A stretch of DNA of 64,000 nucleotides from contig CAJOIQ010000001.1 of the NCBI GenBank assembly GCA_905234795.1, positions 124,001 to 188,000 of the forward strand. Reading direction: 5' to 3'. The notes under the pieces were generated by a model. It was given only the letters and a program-made list of their open reading frames with translations. It was not told the origin of the DNA and did not search any database. Below, in pieces: positions 9,949 through 19,982 of this stretch; within the stretch, counting starts at the first letter, position 1, and each line of letters begins with the position of its first letter. Both the position numbers and the translations under genes were made by a program. The stretch is from an uncultured Bacteroidales bacterium. GTDB lineage: Bacteria > Bacteroidota > Bacteroidia > Bacteroidales > UBA932.

Positions 9949-12900
9949 ATGAGAATTTTTAAGCTTCTTTTTGCATCTGCCGCAATGCTGCTTGCATGCA
10001 CGCTGGCCAATGCCCAGAACATCCAAGTCAGTGGTACTGTGCGGGATGCAGCCGGAGAACCTATTCCCGTAGCGGGTGTCATCATCTCCGGAACTTCCCG
10101 TGGTGTAGTGGCCGATGCCTTTGGACAGTATTCCATTACTGCTCCTTCCGATGCCGTTCTTGTTTTCCAGGCTCTTGGCTATACGCCTAAGAACGTTTCC
10201 ATTCAGGGAAGAAACAAGATCGACGTAGTCCTTGATGTAGATGCCCAGGCCCTCGATGAGACCATCGTGGTGGCCTATGGTACTTCTACCAAGAGCTCCT
10301 TCACGGGTTCCGCCTCTATGGTGAAAACCGAGGAAATCGAGAAAAAGATTACCACCAACGTGACCAGCGCACTGGCAGGTAATGCTCCCGGTGTCCAGGT
10401 GATCAGTTCCAGTGGTGACCCTACCAGCAACTCTTCTACCATCCGTATCCGTGGTATCGGTTCCATGAGTGCCAGCAACAACCCGCTGGTGATCGTCGAC
10501 GGTGTTCCTTATGAAGGCGCCATCTCCGATATCAACCCTCAGGACGTTGAGAGCATGTCTGTGCTGAAGGATGCTTCCGCATCGGCCATTTACGGTCACC
10601 GCGGCGCCAACGGCGTTATCCTCATCACCACCAAGAAGGGTAAGGCCGGTGAGGCTCAGGTGAAGTTCGACGCCCGTTTCGGTGTCAACACCCGCCTCAT
10701 CCCTCAGTATGACGTGATCACCGATCCCGCCCAGTACTATGAGGTTTGGTACACCAAGCTGTACAATCAGGCTTACTATTCCAACGGTGGAGATGCTGCA
10801 GCCGCTTATGCTACTGCCGATAAGAACCTCCTCGATAAAGGTAACGGTGGTCTGGGTTATCAGGTATTCACCGTTCCCGAAGGCGAAATGCTGGTTGGCC
10901 GTAACTTCAAGATCAACCCCAACGCCAAGCTCGGTTATTATAATGGTGCCTACTATTATACTCCCGATGACTGGTACAACGAGGCTTTCCACAAAGGTTA
11001 CCGTCAGGAATACAACGTTTCCGTCAGCGGTTCTTCCAACCGTTTCAACTACTACGCCAGCGCCGGTTTCCTGAACGATGGCGGTATGGTGAACAACTCC
11101 AACTACAAGCGTTACACCGGCCGTATCAACGCCGAATATCAGGCTAAGGATTGGCTGCGCTTCATCACCAACACCACTTTCTCCCACAGCGATTCCCAGA
11201 TTGCCCAGTACAGCACCACTTGGGGTTCCTCCGGCAGCATTTTCTGGACCGTTAACACCATTGCTCCTATTTACCCTCTGTATGTGCGTAAACTGGACGA
11301 AAATGGCAATCCTTATATTGTGGAAGAAAACGGCCGTGTCAAGTACGACGCCAACTCCACCACCGATGCCAACGGTGCTACCATCCTCAGAGCCGGTACT
11401 TCCGGTAACTCTGTCCGTGATAACGAATACAACGACGAGCACCAGTTTGCCGACGTTCTGGTTGGCAAGTGGGGCGTAGTTGCCACTCCTATCAAGGGTC
11501 TCACCCTGAGTGCCAACATCGGTGTCACCGCCGACAACACCCGTTACACCTATCTGGGCAGCAAGTTCGGCAGCAGCGCTTCCACCGATGGTTACGCTTA
11601 TGTAAGCCAGAGCCGTATGTTCACCGTGAACAACCAGTACCTGGCCGAATATAAGTTCTCCCTTGGTAAGAGCAACTTCGATATCCTTGCCGGTTACGAG
11701 AAATATACCCGTACCGTTCAGTATCTCCAGGGCAACAACGATCACCTCTATGATCCGTTCATCGGTGAACTGGACAATGCCGACGGTCACTCCAACGAGT
11801 ATAACTCCTCCTACACCAACAAGTACATGACCGATGGTATCCTGGGCCGTATTCAGTACGACTTCGACGGTAAGTACTTCCTGAGCGGTTCCATCCGTCG
11901 CGATGAATCTTCCCGCTTTGCCAAGGGTCACCGCTGGGGCACCTTCGGCTCCGTGGGTGGCGCCTGGGTCATCAGCAAGGAAGCTTTCATGCAGAATGCC
12001 AGCTGGGTAGACCTCCTCAAACTCAAGGTGAGCTACGGTGTGCAGGGTAACGATAACCTCGGTAGTTATTATCCCTATGCCAACCAGTACAGCCACTCCT
12101 ACAATGAGACTACCAAGGAATACAGTATCGCCCTTGCTTCCGTTGGTAACGAGAACCTCACCTGGGAAACCTCCAAGGCTCTCAACGGTGGTCTGGATTT
12201 CGAACTCTTCAACAGCCGCCTGAATGGTAGCCTGGAAGTGTTCTCCCGCGCTACCTCCAACCTCCTTTACAACCAGGATGTTCCTTATTCCTCCGGTAAC
12301 CCTCTGGGCTACGTTCCCACCAACGTCGGTTCCATCAAGAACGTCGGTTTCGAACTCACCCTGGACGGTGATATCGTCCGCACCCGCAACGTCCGTTGGA
12401 ATGTGAACGCCAACTTCAGCCATTATAAGAATACCATCACCGCCCTGGATGAATCCGTCGCCAAGGATGGTATCAAGGCTACCGGCCGTATCTACGAAGT
12501 GGGCGGTTCCCTCTATGATGGTTATATGTACAAGTATGCCGGCGTAGATAAGGAAACCGGTAAGGCCCTCTACTACCAGAAGATCTGGGACGAGGATGCC
12601 GACGGCAACCCCTACTGGACCGGTGAGGAGAAGATCACCGACAACTTCGGTGACCTGGGTATGAGCAGCTCTCACGACGACCGCTACAACATCGGTTCCT
12701 TCCTGCCCAAGCTCTTCGGTGGTTTCGGTACCTCTGTCAGCGCTTATGGCTTTGACTTCTCTGTACAGTGCTCCTACCAGCTGGGCGGCCGTTACTATGA
12801 CGGTACCTACCAGGGTTACATGCACACCCAGAACAACGCCGGTCAGAACATCCACAAGGATATCCTCCTGGCCTGGACTCCTACCAACACTGAGACCAAC

Positions 12901-13212
12901 GTTCCCCGTTGGGATGGCAATACCGAGGTATCCCAGACTCCTGTGGACCGCTTCGTTATCAGCTCCAACTATCTCAGCCTCAACAACGTAACCCTCGGCT
13001 ACACCCTTCCTTCCAAGCTTACCCAGAAGATTGGTATCGCTTCCCTGAGAATCTACGTGGCCGGTGAGAACCTCTACGTACTTTCCGCCCGCAAGGGTGT
13101 CGACCCTCGCTACAATATGGGTATCGGCTCCATGACCTCCGGTTCCGGTTTCGCCAACAACTCTTATGGTTCCATGAGAAATGTTACCGGCGGTATTACC
13201 CTTACCTTCTAA
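9949..13212 (+). CDS. SusC/RagA-family TonB-linked outer-membrane transporter
   Basis: This is the outer-membrane channel of a SusCD uptake complex, powered by TonB. I use the ATG at 9949 because it opens a clean signal peptide (MRIFKLLFASAAMLLACTLANA|Q); upstream frame extension overlaps the promoter. Next come a carboxypeptidase-regulatory-like domain (residues about 24-100), the SusC signature DETIVVAYGTSTKSSFTGS, a plug with ALAGNAPGVQV and KDASASAIYGHRGANGVILITTKKGK, then a large barrel ending in an aromatic residue (LTF). Its length is 1087 residues. susD follows after 18 bases. No glycoside hydrolase, protease or regulator gene is adjacent, so the nutrient cannot be inferred. Confidence 0.96.
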   Translation: MRIFKLLFASAAMLLACTLANAQNIQVSGTVRDAAGEPIPVAGVIISGTSRGVVADAFGQYSITAPSDAVLVFQALGYTPKNVSIQGRNKIDVVLDVDAQALDETIVVAYGTSTKSSFTGSASMVKTEEIEKKITTNVTSALAGNAPGVQVISSSGDPTSNSSTIRIRGIGSMSASNNPLVIVDGVPYEGAISDINPQDVESMSVLKDASASAIYGHRGANGVILITTKKGKAGEAQVKFDARFGVNTRLIPQYDVITDPAQYYEVWYTKLYNQAYYSNGGDAAAAYATADKNLLDKGNGGLGYQVFTVPEGEMLVGRNFKINPNAKLGYYNGAYYYTPDDWYNEAFHKGYRQEYNVSVSGSSNRFNYYASAGFLNDGGMVNNSNYKRYTGRINAEYQAKDWLRFITNTTFSHSDSQIAQYSTTWGSSGSIFWTVNTIAPIYPLYVRKLDENGNPYIVEENGRVKYDANSTTDANGATILRAGTSGNSVRDNEYNDEHQFADVLVGKWGVVATPIKGLTLSANIGVTADNTRYTYLGSKFGSSASTDGYAYVSQSRMFTVNNQYLAEYKFSLGKSNFDILAGYEKYTRTVQYLQGNNDHLYDPFIGELDNADGHSNEYNSSYTNKYMTDGILGRIQYDFDGKYFLSGSIRRDESSRFAKGHRWGTFGSVGGAWVISKEAFMQNASWVDLLKLKVSYGVQGNDNLGSYYPYANQYSHSYNETTKEYSIALASVGNENLTWETSKALNGGLDFELFNSRLNGSLEVFSRATSNLLYNQDVPYSSGNPLGYVPTNVGSIKNVGFELTLDGDIVRTRNVRWNVNANFSHYKNTITALDESVAKDGIKATGRIYEVGGSLYDGYMYKYAGVDKETGKALYYQKIWDEDADGNPYWTGEEKITDNFGDLGMSSSHDDRYNIGSFLPKLFGGFGTSVSAYGFDFSVQCSYQLGGRYYDGTYQGYMHTQNNAGQNIHKDILLAWTPTNTETNVPRWDGNTEVSQTPVDRFVISSNYLSLNNVTLGYTLPSKLTQKIGIASLRIYVAGENLYVLSARKGVDPRYNMGIGSMTSGSGFANNSYGSMRNVTGGITLTF

Positions 13213-13230
13213 TTTAAAAGGAGAAAGAAT

Positions 13231-14901
13231 ATGAAACTCAATAAATTATATTTCGCTTTCGCCGCCGCTCTGTTCACTTTCGCAGCTTGCTCTGAAATTG
13301 ACAAGGCTGTCCCTGCCAGCGGAACTCTCCTCGAATCTCAGGTCCAGGAAGTTAATATTGCCGACCCCGGTATGGGTGCCGCATCTTTCAATGGACTGTA
13401 CACCTATCTTGGTGCGCCCAATAACCCGCTGGGTGGTGTTACCCGTCCGGACTGCTACAGCTTCATCATGATCACTTTCTGCGATGATCTTGAAGGTGCC
13501 GACGCCTGGATTCAGGACAGCAACTACAACTGGTTCAGCGTTTGCGGAGAACTCTCTTCCCGTAACGCCAACTACCGCAACCCCGGTGTCCGTTACAAAT
13601 CCCCGTACGACCTCATCGGCCTTTGCAACACCTTCATCCAGTCCTATCCTCCCATCGACGAAATCGAGAATGAAGACATCGTTGCCATGGTGGCCCAGGC
13701 ATACGCCCTCCGTGCTTTTGCATACCAGCGTCTGGCCATCAACTTCTCCTTCGGTCCCGCCATTGCCCCGGATGACCTGTGCGTTCCTATCGTGACTCCC
13801 GAGACCACGGACTACAGCAACAACCCCCGTGCTAGCACCAAGGAGGTTTATGAGCTGATTCTCTCCGACCTCAATCTTGCCGTTGACAAGCTGGGTGCCT
13901 ATACCCGTCCCGACAAGAGCCGAATCAACAAGACCGCAGCCCTTGCCCTCCGTGCCCGTACCTATCAGGCTTTGGGTGAATGGCAGAAGGCCTATGACGA
14001 CGCTACCGCAGCCATCGCTGCCGGTACCCTTGAGGGTATTGCTCCCAAGACCATCGCCGAGATCAAGAGTTCCGTCAAGGACGGTACGGCATTCGAAAGC
14101 CTTACCGAGAAAGACTGGATCTGGGGTTATGACATGACTGACGTCATTGCCAGCGCATACGATGTAGCTACTTCCAGCTCCTGGCTCCGTTCCTTCTCTG
14201 CCGAGTCTTATTCCTGGTGGACCCAGACCTACACCTGCATCAACACCCTCCTGTACGACAAAATCCCTGCAACGGATGTCCGCAAGCAGTGGTGGGTCGA
14301 TGAAAACCTGAAGTCCGAGCTCATCGAGGGTATTACCTGGAGCGGTTCGGGTGGAAACAATGTTCCCATCGCCGAATATGCCGATGACGACAAAGCTACC
14401 TTCCTTCCTTATACCAACGTGAAGTTCGGTTGCAACCCCATCGGAACCATCGTCAACGACGAAGACTTCCCCTTCATCCGTGTCGATGAAATGTACCTGA
14501 TCCAGGCCGAAGCCAAGGCTCACCTGAACGAGGCCGAAGGTAAGACCATCCTCACCAACTATGTGAAGACCTATCGTGATCCTTCCTACGATGCAACCGG
14601 CCGTGATCTTACCCTGCTCAATGAAATCTGGTTCCAGCGCCGTGTCGAACTCTGGGGAGAAGGTTTCTTCACCTTCGACATGAAACGTATGGGTAAACCC
14701 CTGGTGCGTTTCCATGGCACCGGCAACCCTGGCAACCAGCCCGATGCCTTCGCCTTCAACCTCGCTGCCGACGATGCTTGGCTGAACATGCGCTTCTCCC
14801 AGGGTGAACTGGATACCAACAAGGGTATTGTTGACAATACCGGAAGTGAACAGCCTAAGCCCGGTAAGAATCCTAACCTGCTCGATGGCGTTACTGACTA
14901 A
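13231..14901 (+). CDS. SusD/RagB-family nutrient-binding lipoprotein
   Basis: This is the surface lid of the SusCD complex. The 556-residue protein has a lipoprotein signal ending FTFAAC (lipid-bearing Cys20). It has the SusD helical core: an early segment with YALRAFAYQRLAINFSFGPAI, a TPR-like stretch LALRARTYQALGEWQKAYDDATAAI, and a C-terminal FIRVDEMYLIQAEAKAHLNEA ... RRVELWGEGFFTFDMKRMGKPL, the usual RagB signature. The order susC, susD, lipoprotein and the short spacers indicate one operon. Confidence 0.95.
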   Translation: MKLNKLYFAFAAALFTFAACSEIDKAVPASGTLLESQVQEVNIADPGMGAASFNGLYTYLGAPNNPLGGVTRPDCYSFIMITFCDDLEGADAWIQDSNYNWFSVCGELSSRNANYRNPGVRYKSPYDLIGLCNTFIQSYPPIDEIENEDIVAMVAQAYALRAFAYQRLAINFSFGPAIAPDDLCVPIVTPETTDYSNNPRASTKEVYELILSDLNLAVDKLGAYTRPDKSRINKTAALALRARTYQALGEWQKAYDDATAAIAAGTLEGIAPKTIAEIKSSVKDGTAFESLTEKDWIWGYDMTDVIASAYDVATSSSWLRSFSAESYSWWTQTYTCINTLLYDKIPATDVRKQWWVDENLKSELIEGITWSGSGGNNVPIAEYADDDKATFLPYTNVKFGCNPIGTIVNDEDFPFIRVDEMYLIQAEAKAHLNEAEGKTILTNYVKTYRDPSYDATGRDLTLLNEIWFQRRVELWGEGFFTFDMKRMGKPLVRFHGTGNPGNQPDAFAFNLAADDAWLNMRFSQGELDTNKGIVDNTGSEQPKPGKNPNLLDGVTD

Positions 14902-14915
14902 TTAATTGAAACAGT

Positions 14916-15773
14916 ATGAAAACAGTTAAGATATTGTCTTTTGTAGCGATTGCTTCCCTTGCACTCGCTTGCAACAAGCAGAACTATCCTGCTTTTGAGT
15001 ACGGTCCTAAGGATGCAGACAGCAAGACCGAGGTTTATTTCCCTGTGACTGCTGTCGCCGAGGAACTGGAACCCGATGCTAATGAATACGTCATCAACGT
15101 GGTCCGTTCCGAGAGCACCGATGCCCTTTCCGTTCCCGTGAGCGTGTACGATCCCGCCGGTGTATTCGGTGTTCCTGCAACCATCGAGTTCGCTGCTGGT
15201 GAAGCCGCTACCACCCTGGTGGTGGACATCACCAAAATGGAACTGGAAACCGACTACGAGTTCACCATCAGCCTTCCCACCGATTACTACTATCTTTACA
15301 AGACCGATGCTCCCAACAGCACCAAGAACTCCTTCCATTTTGCCGGTCTGAAGCAGAAGTGGAATGATGCCGGTGACTGCGTGTTCTATGACTGGACTTG
15401 GTTTGATGATGTTGTAACGGCCGAGGGTAAAGTGGCCATCCAGAACCACGAAGGCACCGACGATTACCGTATCGTAAAGCCTTATGCAACCATTATTGAA
15501 ACCGATGGAAATATTGTCTTCACCCTGAAAGATAATGAGATCAGCTTTGCCAAAGGCATTTCTGATTTCTGGCCCGGAACAGGATACTATTTCTATTGGG
15601 ACACCAGTTCCTATGGTGCATACTGCAACTTCGATGATTATGTATTCAACGATGACGGTTCTGTGTCGGTAGGTGTTAACTTCCTCCTCGCCGTTGGAAC
15701 CACTCCTTCTTATATTTGCTGGTTCGGCTTTGACTGGTACAACAGCCCTATCACCAAACCCGAAAACAAGTAA
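14916..15773 (+). CDS. SusCD-associated lipoprotein with beta-sandwich N-terminus
   Basis: A 285-residue protein with lipobox LALAC (Cys19). The first half resembles a Calx-beta/Ig-like sandwich (YVINVVRSESTDALSVPVSVYDPAGVFGVPATIEFAAGEAATTLVVDITKMELETDYEFTISL). The second half is rich in Trp, Tyr and Asp (DWTWFDDVV, FWPGTGYYFYWDTSSYGAYCNFDDYVF). It sits 14 bases after susD and before a terminator, so it is the third gene of the operon and probably a surface glycan- or ligand-binding accessory. No specific family is certain. Confidence 0.8.
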   Translation: MKTVKILSFVAIASLALACNKQNYPAFEYGPKDADSKTEVYFPVTAVAEELEPDANEYVINVVRSESTDALSVPVSVYDPAGVFGVPATIEFAAGEAATTLVVDITKMELETDYEFTISLPTDYYYLYKTDAPNSTKNSFHFAGLKQKWNDAGDCVFYDWTWFDDVVTAEGKVAIQNHEGTDDYRIVKPYATIIETDGNIVFTLKDNEISFAKGISDFWPGTGYYFYWDTSSYGAYCNFDDYVFNDDGSVSVGVNFLLAVGTTPSYICWFGFDWYNSPITKPENK

Positions 15774-15790
15774 TCATTATGTAGTTATTA

Positions 15791-15821
15791 AAAAGGGCGG
15801 TCCCTTGGCCGCCCTTTTTTT
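15791..15821 (+). terminator. Rho-independent terminator of the SusCD operon
   Basis: AAAAGGGCGG at 15791-15800 pairs with CCGCCCTTTT at 15809-15818 around an 8-base loop, and the T-run continues to 15821. Confidence 0.85.
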
Positions 15822-15827
15822 ATACCT

Positions 15828-18800
15828 ATGCTCAAACGCCTGTTGATATTGTGCTTATCGGCCTGCCTGGCAGGTCTGTCGGCTTATGCTCAGGAAGAGT
15901 CCACGCTCTTCCGGGGACTCGGCCCTAAAAGCTATCCCTTTAAGTTCAACGGAACCTACTACTGGCAGTCCGATGAATTTATGCCCGCCGACATCTGTTA
16001 CAACGGAAAGCAATATCGGCAGGTACTCTCCAACATAGACGCCCACACCCGGAACCTACTGGTCATCCCTTCCAAGGATGCCCTTCCCATCCTGCTGAAC
16101 CGGGACCAGGTGGCCTGGTTCCGTTGGAACGGATATCTGTTTGTCAATCTGCAGTATTTGGGTTATCCGGATGCCCCGGACGGCTTTTTCGAGGTGCTCA
16201 AGGATGACGCGTCCCCCGTGCTTCGGCAAAGGGTGAAAGCCTTTAAAACAGGAACCGATAATGTTAACGGGGATATTATCGGCTACACAGACCCTAATTA
16301 CAACCCAGAAGTAGTCAACTACTTTGAAAAGAAAGAAATCCCGTATACCATCAAAGACGGAAAGGTAAAAAAACTCAAGAAGAAAGAGTATAAAAAGCTG
16401 CTGGCGGCGCCCCTTTCCCACCCCGGTTTCATTGAAGAAAAACTGGGCCGCTGGCATGGAAAAGAACATCCGGCCGGATCTTTGTCGGCCATTCAGCCCG
16501 GGAAGGGAATCGGCCTCCCGGACACTTATTTCACAGAAATTACAGAGGATACCCTGCAGGTCGTGTATGCGCAGGAAGCGCAGCAGGCATCCTATCTCAA
16601 TAAACTGTACCGCATAGGAGTACGGGAACCCGGCAAGACAACGGCCCGGATAGAAGGTTTTGTGACCGAGAAAGAAAGCGGAACTCCGCTGCCCGGAACC
16701 GTGGTATATGACGAAATAACCCATACTTATACCCGCACCGACAAAAAGGGCTACTACAGCCTGGAACTTCCCGTGGGTGACAATATCCTTCATTTTGTGG
16801 AGGACAGCCGGGAAGAGTATCCGCTTAGGGTCCAGGTGGACGGAAGCGGCACTTTCCACGTGAGTCTGGCCGAAAGGATTACCCTGCTCAAGGAAGCGGT
16901 GATATCGGCCTCCAGCATGGAAAATCACCGGCGTACGGCCATGGGCGTGGAGTCCGTGAGCATCAAGACCTTCGGCAAGATTCCTTCCGCCTTTGGAGAA
17001 GGGGACGTCCTGCGCGGCATGATGACTCTGCCGGGCGTGAAGTCCGAGGGTGAAGCCTCCGGAGGATTCCACGTGCGGGGAGGATCGGCCGATGAAAACC
17101 TAATCCTGTTCAACGAGAACACCATTTACAACCCCAGTCACCTGTTTGGCATTTTCTCGGCCTTCAATCCCGATATTGTGAGCAATGTAGAACTGTACAA
17201 GAGTTCCATTCCGGCCGAATATGGCGGCCGCCTTTCCTCTGTGATGAAGGTGGACTCCAAGGACGGAGACATGCAGCGGATCCACGGATCGCTGGGTTTG
17301 GGATTGGTTACGGGCCGCTTCCACCTGGAAGGTCCCATCGTCAAAAACAAAACCAGTTTTATCGCCGGCGCCCGTACCACGTATTCCGACTGGATCCTGG
17401 GTCTCCTTCCCAAGGAGAGCGCCTATTCCGGCGGTACGGCGGGTTTTACCGACGCCAATGTGGGACTTACCCATCGGTTTAATGCCAACAACACCTTACA
17501 GGCGTCTTTCTATTATGCCGCCGACCGCTTTGCGCTGGCCGACAAAGTGACCAACCGTTTCTCCAACTGGAACGCATCCCTGCAGTACAGGCACCGCAAC
17601 GTGGACGGCGTGTCTTTCTCCCTGGCGGGCGGCTTTGACCATTACGACACATCTACGGGAGAGCATGAAAACGCTCAGGCGGCCTATAACCTGTTCACGC
17701 ACATCAACCAGGCGTTCCTGAAGGGAAACGCCAAATGGCAGTGGGGAAACCACACGGTGTCGGCCGGAGCTTCCCTGATTGGCTATGGCCTGGATCCCGG
17801 TATTCTGGCCCCTTTCGGGGACAATTCACAGGTGTTGTCCCAGCGGCTCCCGCGGGAATATGCCCTTGAACCGGCCATATACCTGTCCGATACCTGGCAG
17901 CTTGCCCCTACTGTTTCCATCGAGGGCGGCCTCCGTTTAGCGGCGTTCTATGCCTTGAAGGACAATACGCCTTATATCGGGCCGGAAGTGCGCATTTCGG
18001 CCAAATATTCACCCCTGGAAACGCTTTCCTTCAAGGCCGGCTTCCAAACGATGCAGCAGTATATCCACCTCATTTCCAACACCACGGGAATTTCCCCTCT
18101 GGATACCTGGAAACTCTCCGATTCCTCCATTAAACCCACCAAGGGAATGCAGGTTGCCGGCGGCGTGTATTGGACGCATGTCGACACCGGAATGGACTTT
18201 TCCGTGGAGGGCTATTGGAAGCAGTCTTCCCAGGTTTTGGATTACAAGACCGGCGCCCAGCTGTCCATGAATCCCAACCTGGCCGAAGACCTCATTCCCG
18301 TCCGGGGCCGGGCCTATGGCGTGGAGGTGATGATCAAAAAGCCCGTGGGAAAACTGACGGGCTGGATTTCCTATGCCTACTCCCGTTCCCAGCTGCGGCA
18401 GATGGAGACGCAGGGCCAGAGCCTCATTGCCGGAGGCGACTGGTATAATTCCTCCTACGACAAACCGCATGAGTTTAAGCTGGTAGCCAACTGGGCCATC
18501 ACTCACCGGTTCAGTTTCTCGGCCAACGTAGACTATGCTACGGGCCGGGCCATGACGGTTCCCATGGGCTACTATTACTATAAAGGAGCGTACAGGATTG
18601 CCTATTCCCAGCGAAATGCACACCGTATTCCGGACAATTTCCGGGTGGACCTGGCGGTGAATATTGATCCCGGCCACTCCCTTAAAGCCCTGGTGCATGC
18701 ATCCGTAACACTGGGCGTATACAATGTGCTGGGCCGAAAGAATCCTTATTCCGTGTACTTTGATATTACCGACGGTTATATCAACGGCCATCTGCTGTCT

Positions 18801-18848
18801 GTCTTTGCCACCCAGGTGCCTTACATCAACCTTAATATCCTGTTCTGA
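15828..18848 (+). CDS. TonB-dependent receptor with unusual N-terminal extension
   Basis: A 1006-residue outer-membrane receptor with signal peptide (MLKRLLILCLSACLAGLSAYA|Q). Residues about 23-265 form an extra domain I cannot name (YYWQSDEFMPADICYNGKQ, IPSKDALPILLNRDQVAWFRWNGYLFVNL, then a Lys-rich KVKKLKKKEYKKLL). From about 273 to 360 there is a carboxypeptidase-regulatory-like fold (ARIEGFVTEKESGTPLPGTVVYDE), then the plug (LRGMMTLPGVKSEGEASGGFHVRGGSADENLILFNE) and a barrel ending NILF. The stop shares its A with the next gene's ATG. Pairing with DUF4249 is the common Bacteroidota arrangement for this receptor class. Ligand unknown. Confidence 0.9.
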   Translation: MLKRLLILCLSACLAGLSAYAQEESTLFRGLGPKSYPFKFNGTYYWQSDEFMPADICYNGKQYRQVLSNIDAHTRNLLVIPSKDALPILLNRDQVAWFRWNGYLFVNLQYLGYPDAPDGFFEVLKDDASPVLRQRVKAFKTGTDNVNGDIIGYTDPNYNPEVVNYFEKKEIPYTIKDGKVKKLKKKEYKKLLAAPLSHPGFIEEKLGRWHGKEHPAGSLSAIQPGKGIGLPDTYFTEITEDTLQVVYAQEAQQASYLNKLYRIGVREPGKTTARIEGFVTEKESGTPLPGTVVYDEITHTYTRTDKKGYYSLELPVGDNILHFVEDSREEYPLRVQVDGSGTFHVSLAERITLLKEAVISASSMENHRRTAMGVESVSIKTFGKIPSAFGEGDVLRGMMTLPGVKSEGEASGGFHVRGGSADENLILFNENTIYNPSHLFGIFSAFNPDIVSNVELYKSSIPAEYGGRLSSVMKVDSKDGDMQRIHGSLGLGLVTGRFHLEGPIVKNKTSFIAGARTTYSDWILGLLPKESAYSGGTAGFTDANVGLTHRFNANNTLQASFYYAADRFALADKVTNRFSNWNASLQYRHRNVDGVSFSLAGGFDHYDTSTGEHENAQAAYNLFTHINQAFLKGNAKWQWGNHTVSAGASLIGYGLDPGILAPFGDNSQVLSQRLPREYALEPAIYLSDTWQLAPTVSIEGGLRLAAFYALKDNTPYIGPEVRISAKYSPLETLSFKAGFQTMQQYIHLISNTTGISPLDTWKLSDSSIKPTKGMQVAGGVYWTHVDTGMDFSVEGYWKQSSQVLDYKTGAQLSMNPNLAEDLIPVRGRAYGVEVMIKKPVGKLTGWISYAYSRSQLRQMETQGQSLIAGGDWYNSSYDKPHEFKLVANWAITHRFSFSANVDYATGRAMTVPMGYYYYKGAYRIAYSQRNAHRIPDNFRVDLAVNIDPGHSLKALVHASVTLGVYNVLGRKNPYSVYFDITDGYINGHLLSVFATQVPYINLNILF

Positions 18849-19978
18849 TGAGAATAAAGCAAATCATATTGCTGTTGGCCGGATGGATGGCGTTTTCCTG
18901 CGTGTATCCCTACGAGGTCAACCTCCAGTCTCCCGACGAACAGATTCTGGTGGTGGACGGTAATATTGTCCTGGGCCGGGAGGCGTCGTTGTCCGTACTT
19001 TCCATGAAGTCCATGCGGGACACGCCGGGCGGTTCCTACTCGCGTGCCAATGTTGAGGACTGGTGGGTGGAGGACGATGCCGGAACGCAGTACAAACCGG
19101 CATCGGCCTACGGAACGGTCTCTATGAAAACGGCACCGGAAGGACGGGGTTACAGAATGGTGATGAAGATAGAGGGAAAGACCTATTCCACCCCTTTCCT
19201 GCAGCCCTTGCCTGCTCCCGAAATCAAAGCCTTGGAATTATGGGCCGACGATGAACAGGTTCATGTGGGGATTTCCCTGGAAGACAAACCCGAAGCATTT
19301 GGTTATTCGGCCATAACCCTGGAGGAAATCTGGGAATTCCATGCCCAGTTCAAGCCGGAATACGATTATAACGGTATTGGCGTGTATGAGCTGGAGCCCG
19401 ACGACCCGTCCATCCATTATTGGTGCTGGGCCAAAACAACCAGCCCTTCAGAGTTGGTACTGGATTATTCCCAGTATGGCGGCGGAGTGGATCAATTTGC
19501 CATTCACGCTTTCCCCAGGGAAGACAACCGCAACCATAAGAATTACACCATAAAGGCCAGCGTACGTTCCATCTCCCGGGACGAAGCCGTATATCTGAAG
19601 AACCTGGACAACAAGGCTGCCCAGGGGAACAACCTGTTCTCCCCTAATCCCGGAGAGGTTCCTGGAAATGTGTTCTGCGAGGATGATCCCTCGGAGCAGG
19701 TGCTGGGATATGTGAGCGTGAAAGCTTATTCGGCCCGGACGGCGCATATCGGCAACCAGTATCTGCTGGAAGAAGAGATGGACGACAACCGGTGGTTCAC
19801 CAACCTTCCGTATGCCGACTGGTACGAGTATTATTATGAGCGCAATTGGCGCCCGGTCCGGTTTTACATGCCGGACGACGCGGATGGACCCGGGAAGGTG
19901 ATGGGCTGGGTGGAACGCCGATGCGTGGATTGTGAATTTGCCGGAGGGCTTTTGAAAAAACCGGAGTTTGATGACTGA
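18848..19978 (+). CDS. DUF4249-family lipoprotein
   Basis: A 376-residue protein with lipobox LAGWMAFSC (Cys18). The region DEQILVVDGNIVLGREASLSVLSMKSM is the typical DUF4249 start, followed by a beta-rich body and a Cys pair near the end (RRCVDCEF). DUF4249 proteins are encoded next to TonB-dependent receptors and are thought to be their surface-exposed partners, an analogue of SusD. Its start overlaps the receptor stop (TGATG), so translation is coupled. Confidence 0.85.
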   Translation: MRIKQIILLLAGWMAFSCVYPYEVNLQSPDEQILVVDGNIVLGREASLSVLSMKSMRDTPGGSYSRANVEDWWVEDDAGTQYKPASAYGTVSMKTAPEGRGYRMVMKIEGKTYSTPFLQPLPAPEIKALELWADDEQVHVGISLEDKPEAFGYSAITLEEIWEFHAQFKPEYDYNGIGVYELEPDDPSIHYWCWAKTTSPSELVLDYSQYGGGVDQFAIHAFPREDNRNHKNYTIKASVRSISRDEAVYLKNLDNKAAQGNNLFSPNPGEVPGNVFCEDDPSEQVLGYVSVKAYSARTAHIGNQYLLEEEMDDNRWFTNLPYADWYEYYYERNWRPVRFYMPDDADGPGKVMGWVERRCVDCEFAGGLLKKPEFDD

Positions 19979-19982
19979 CGCC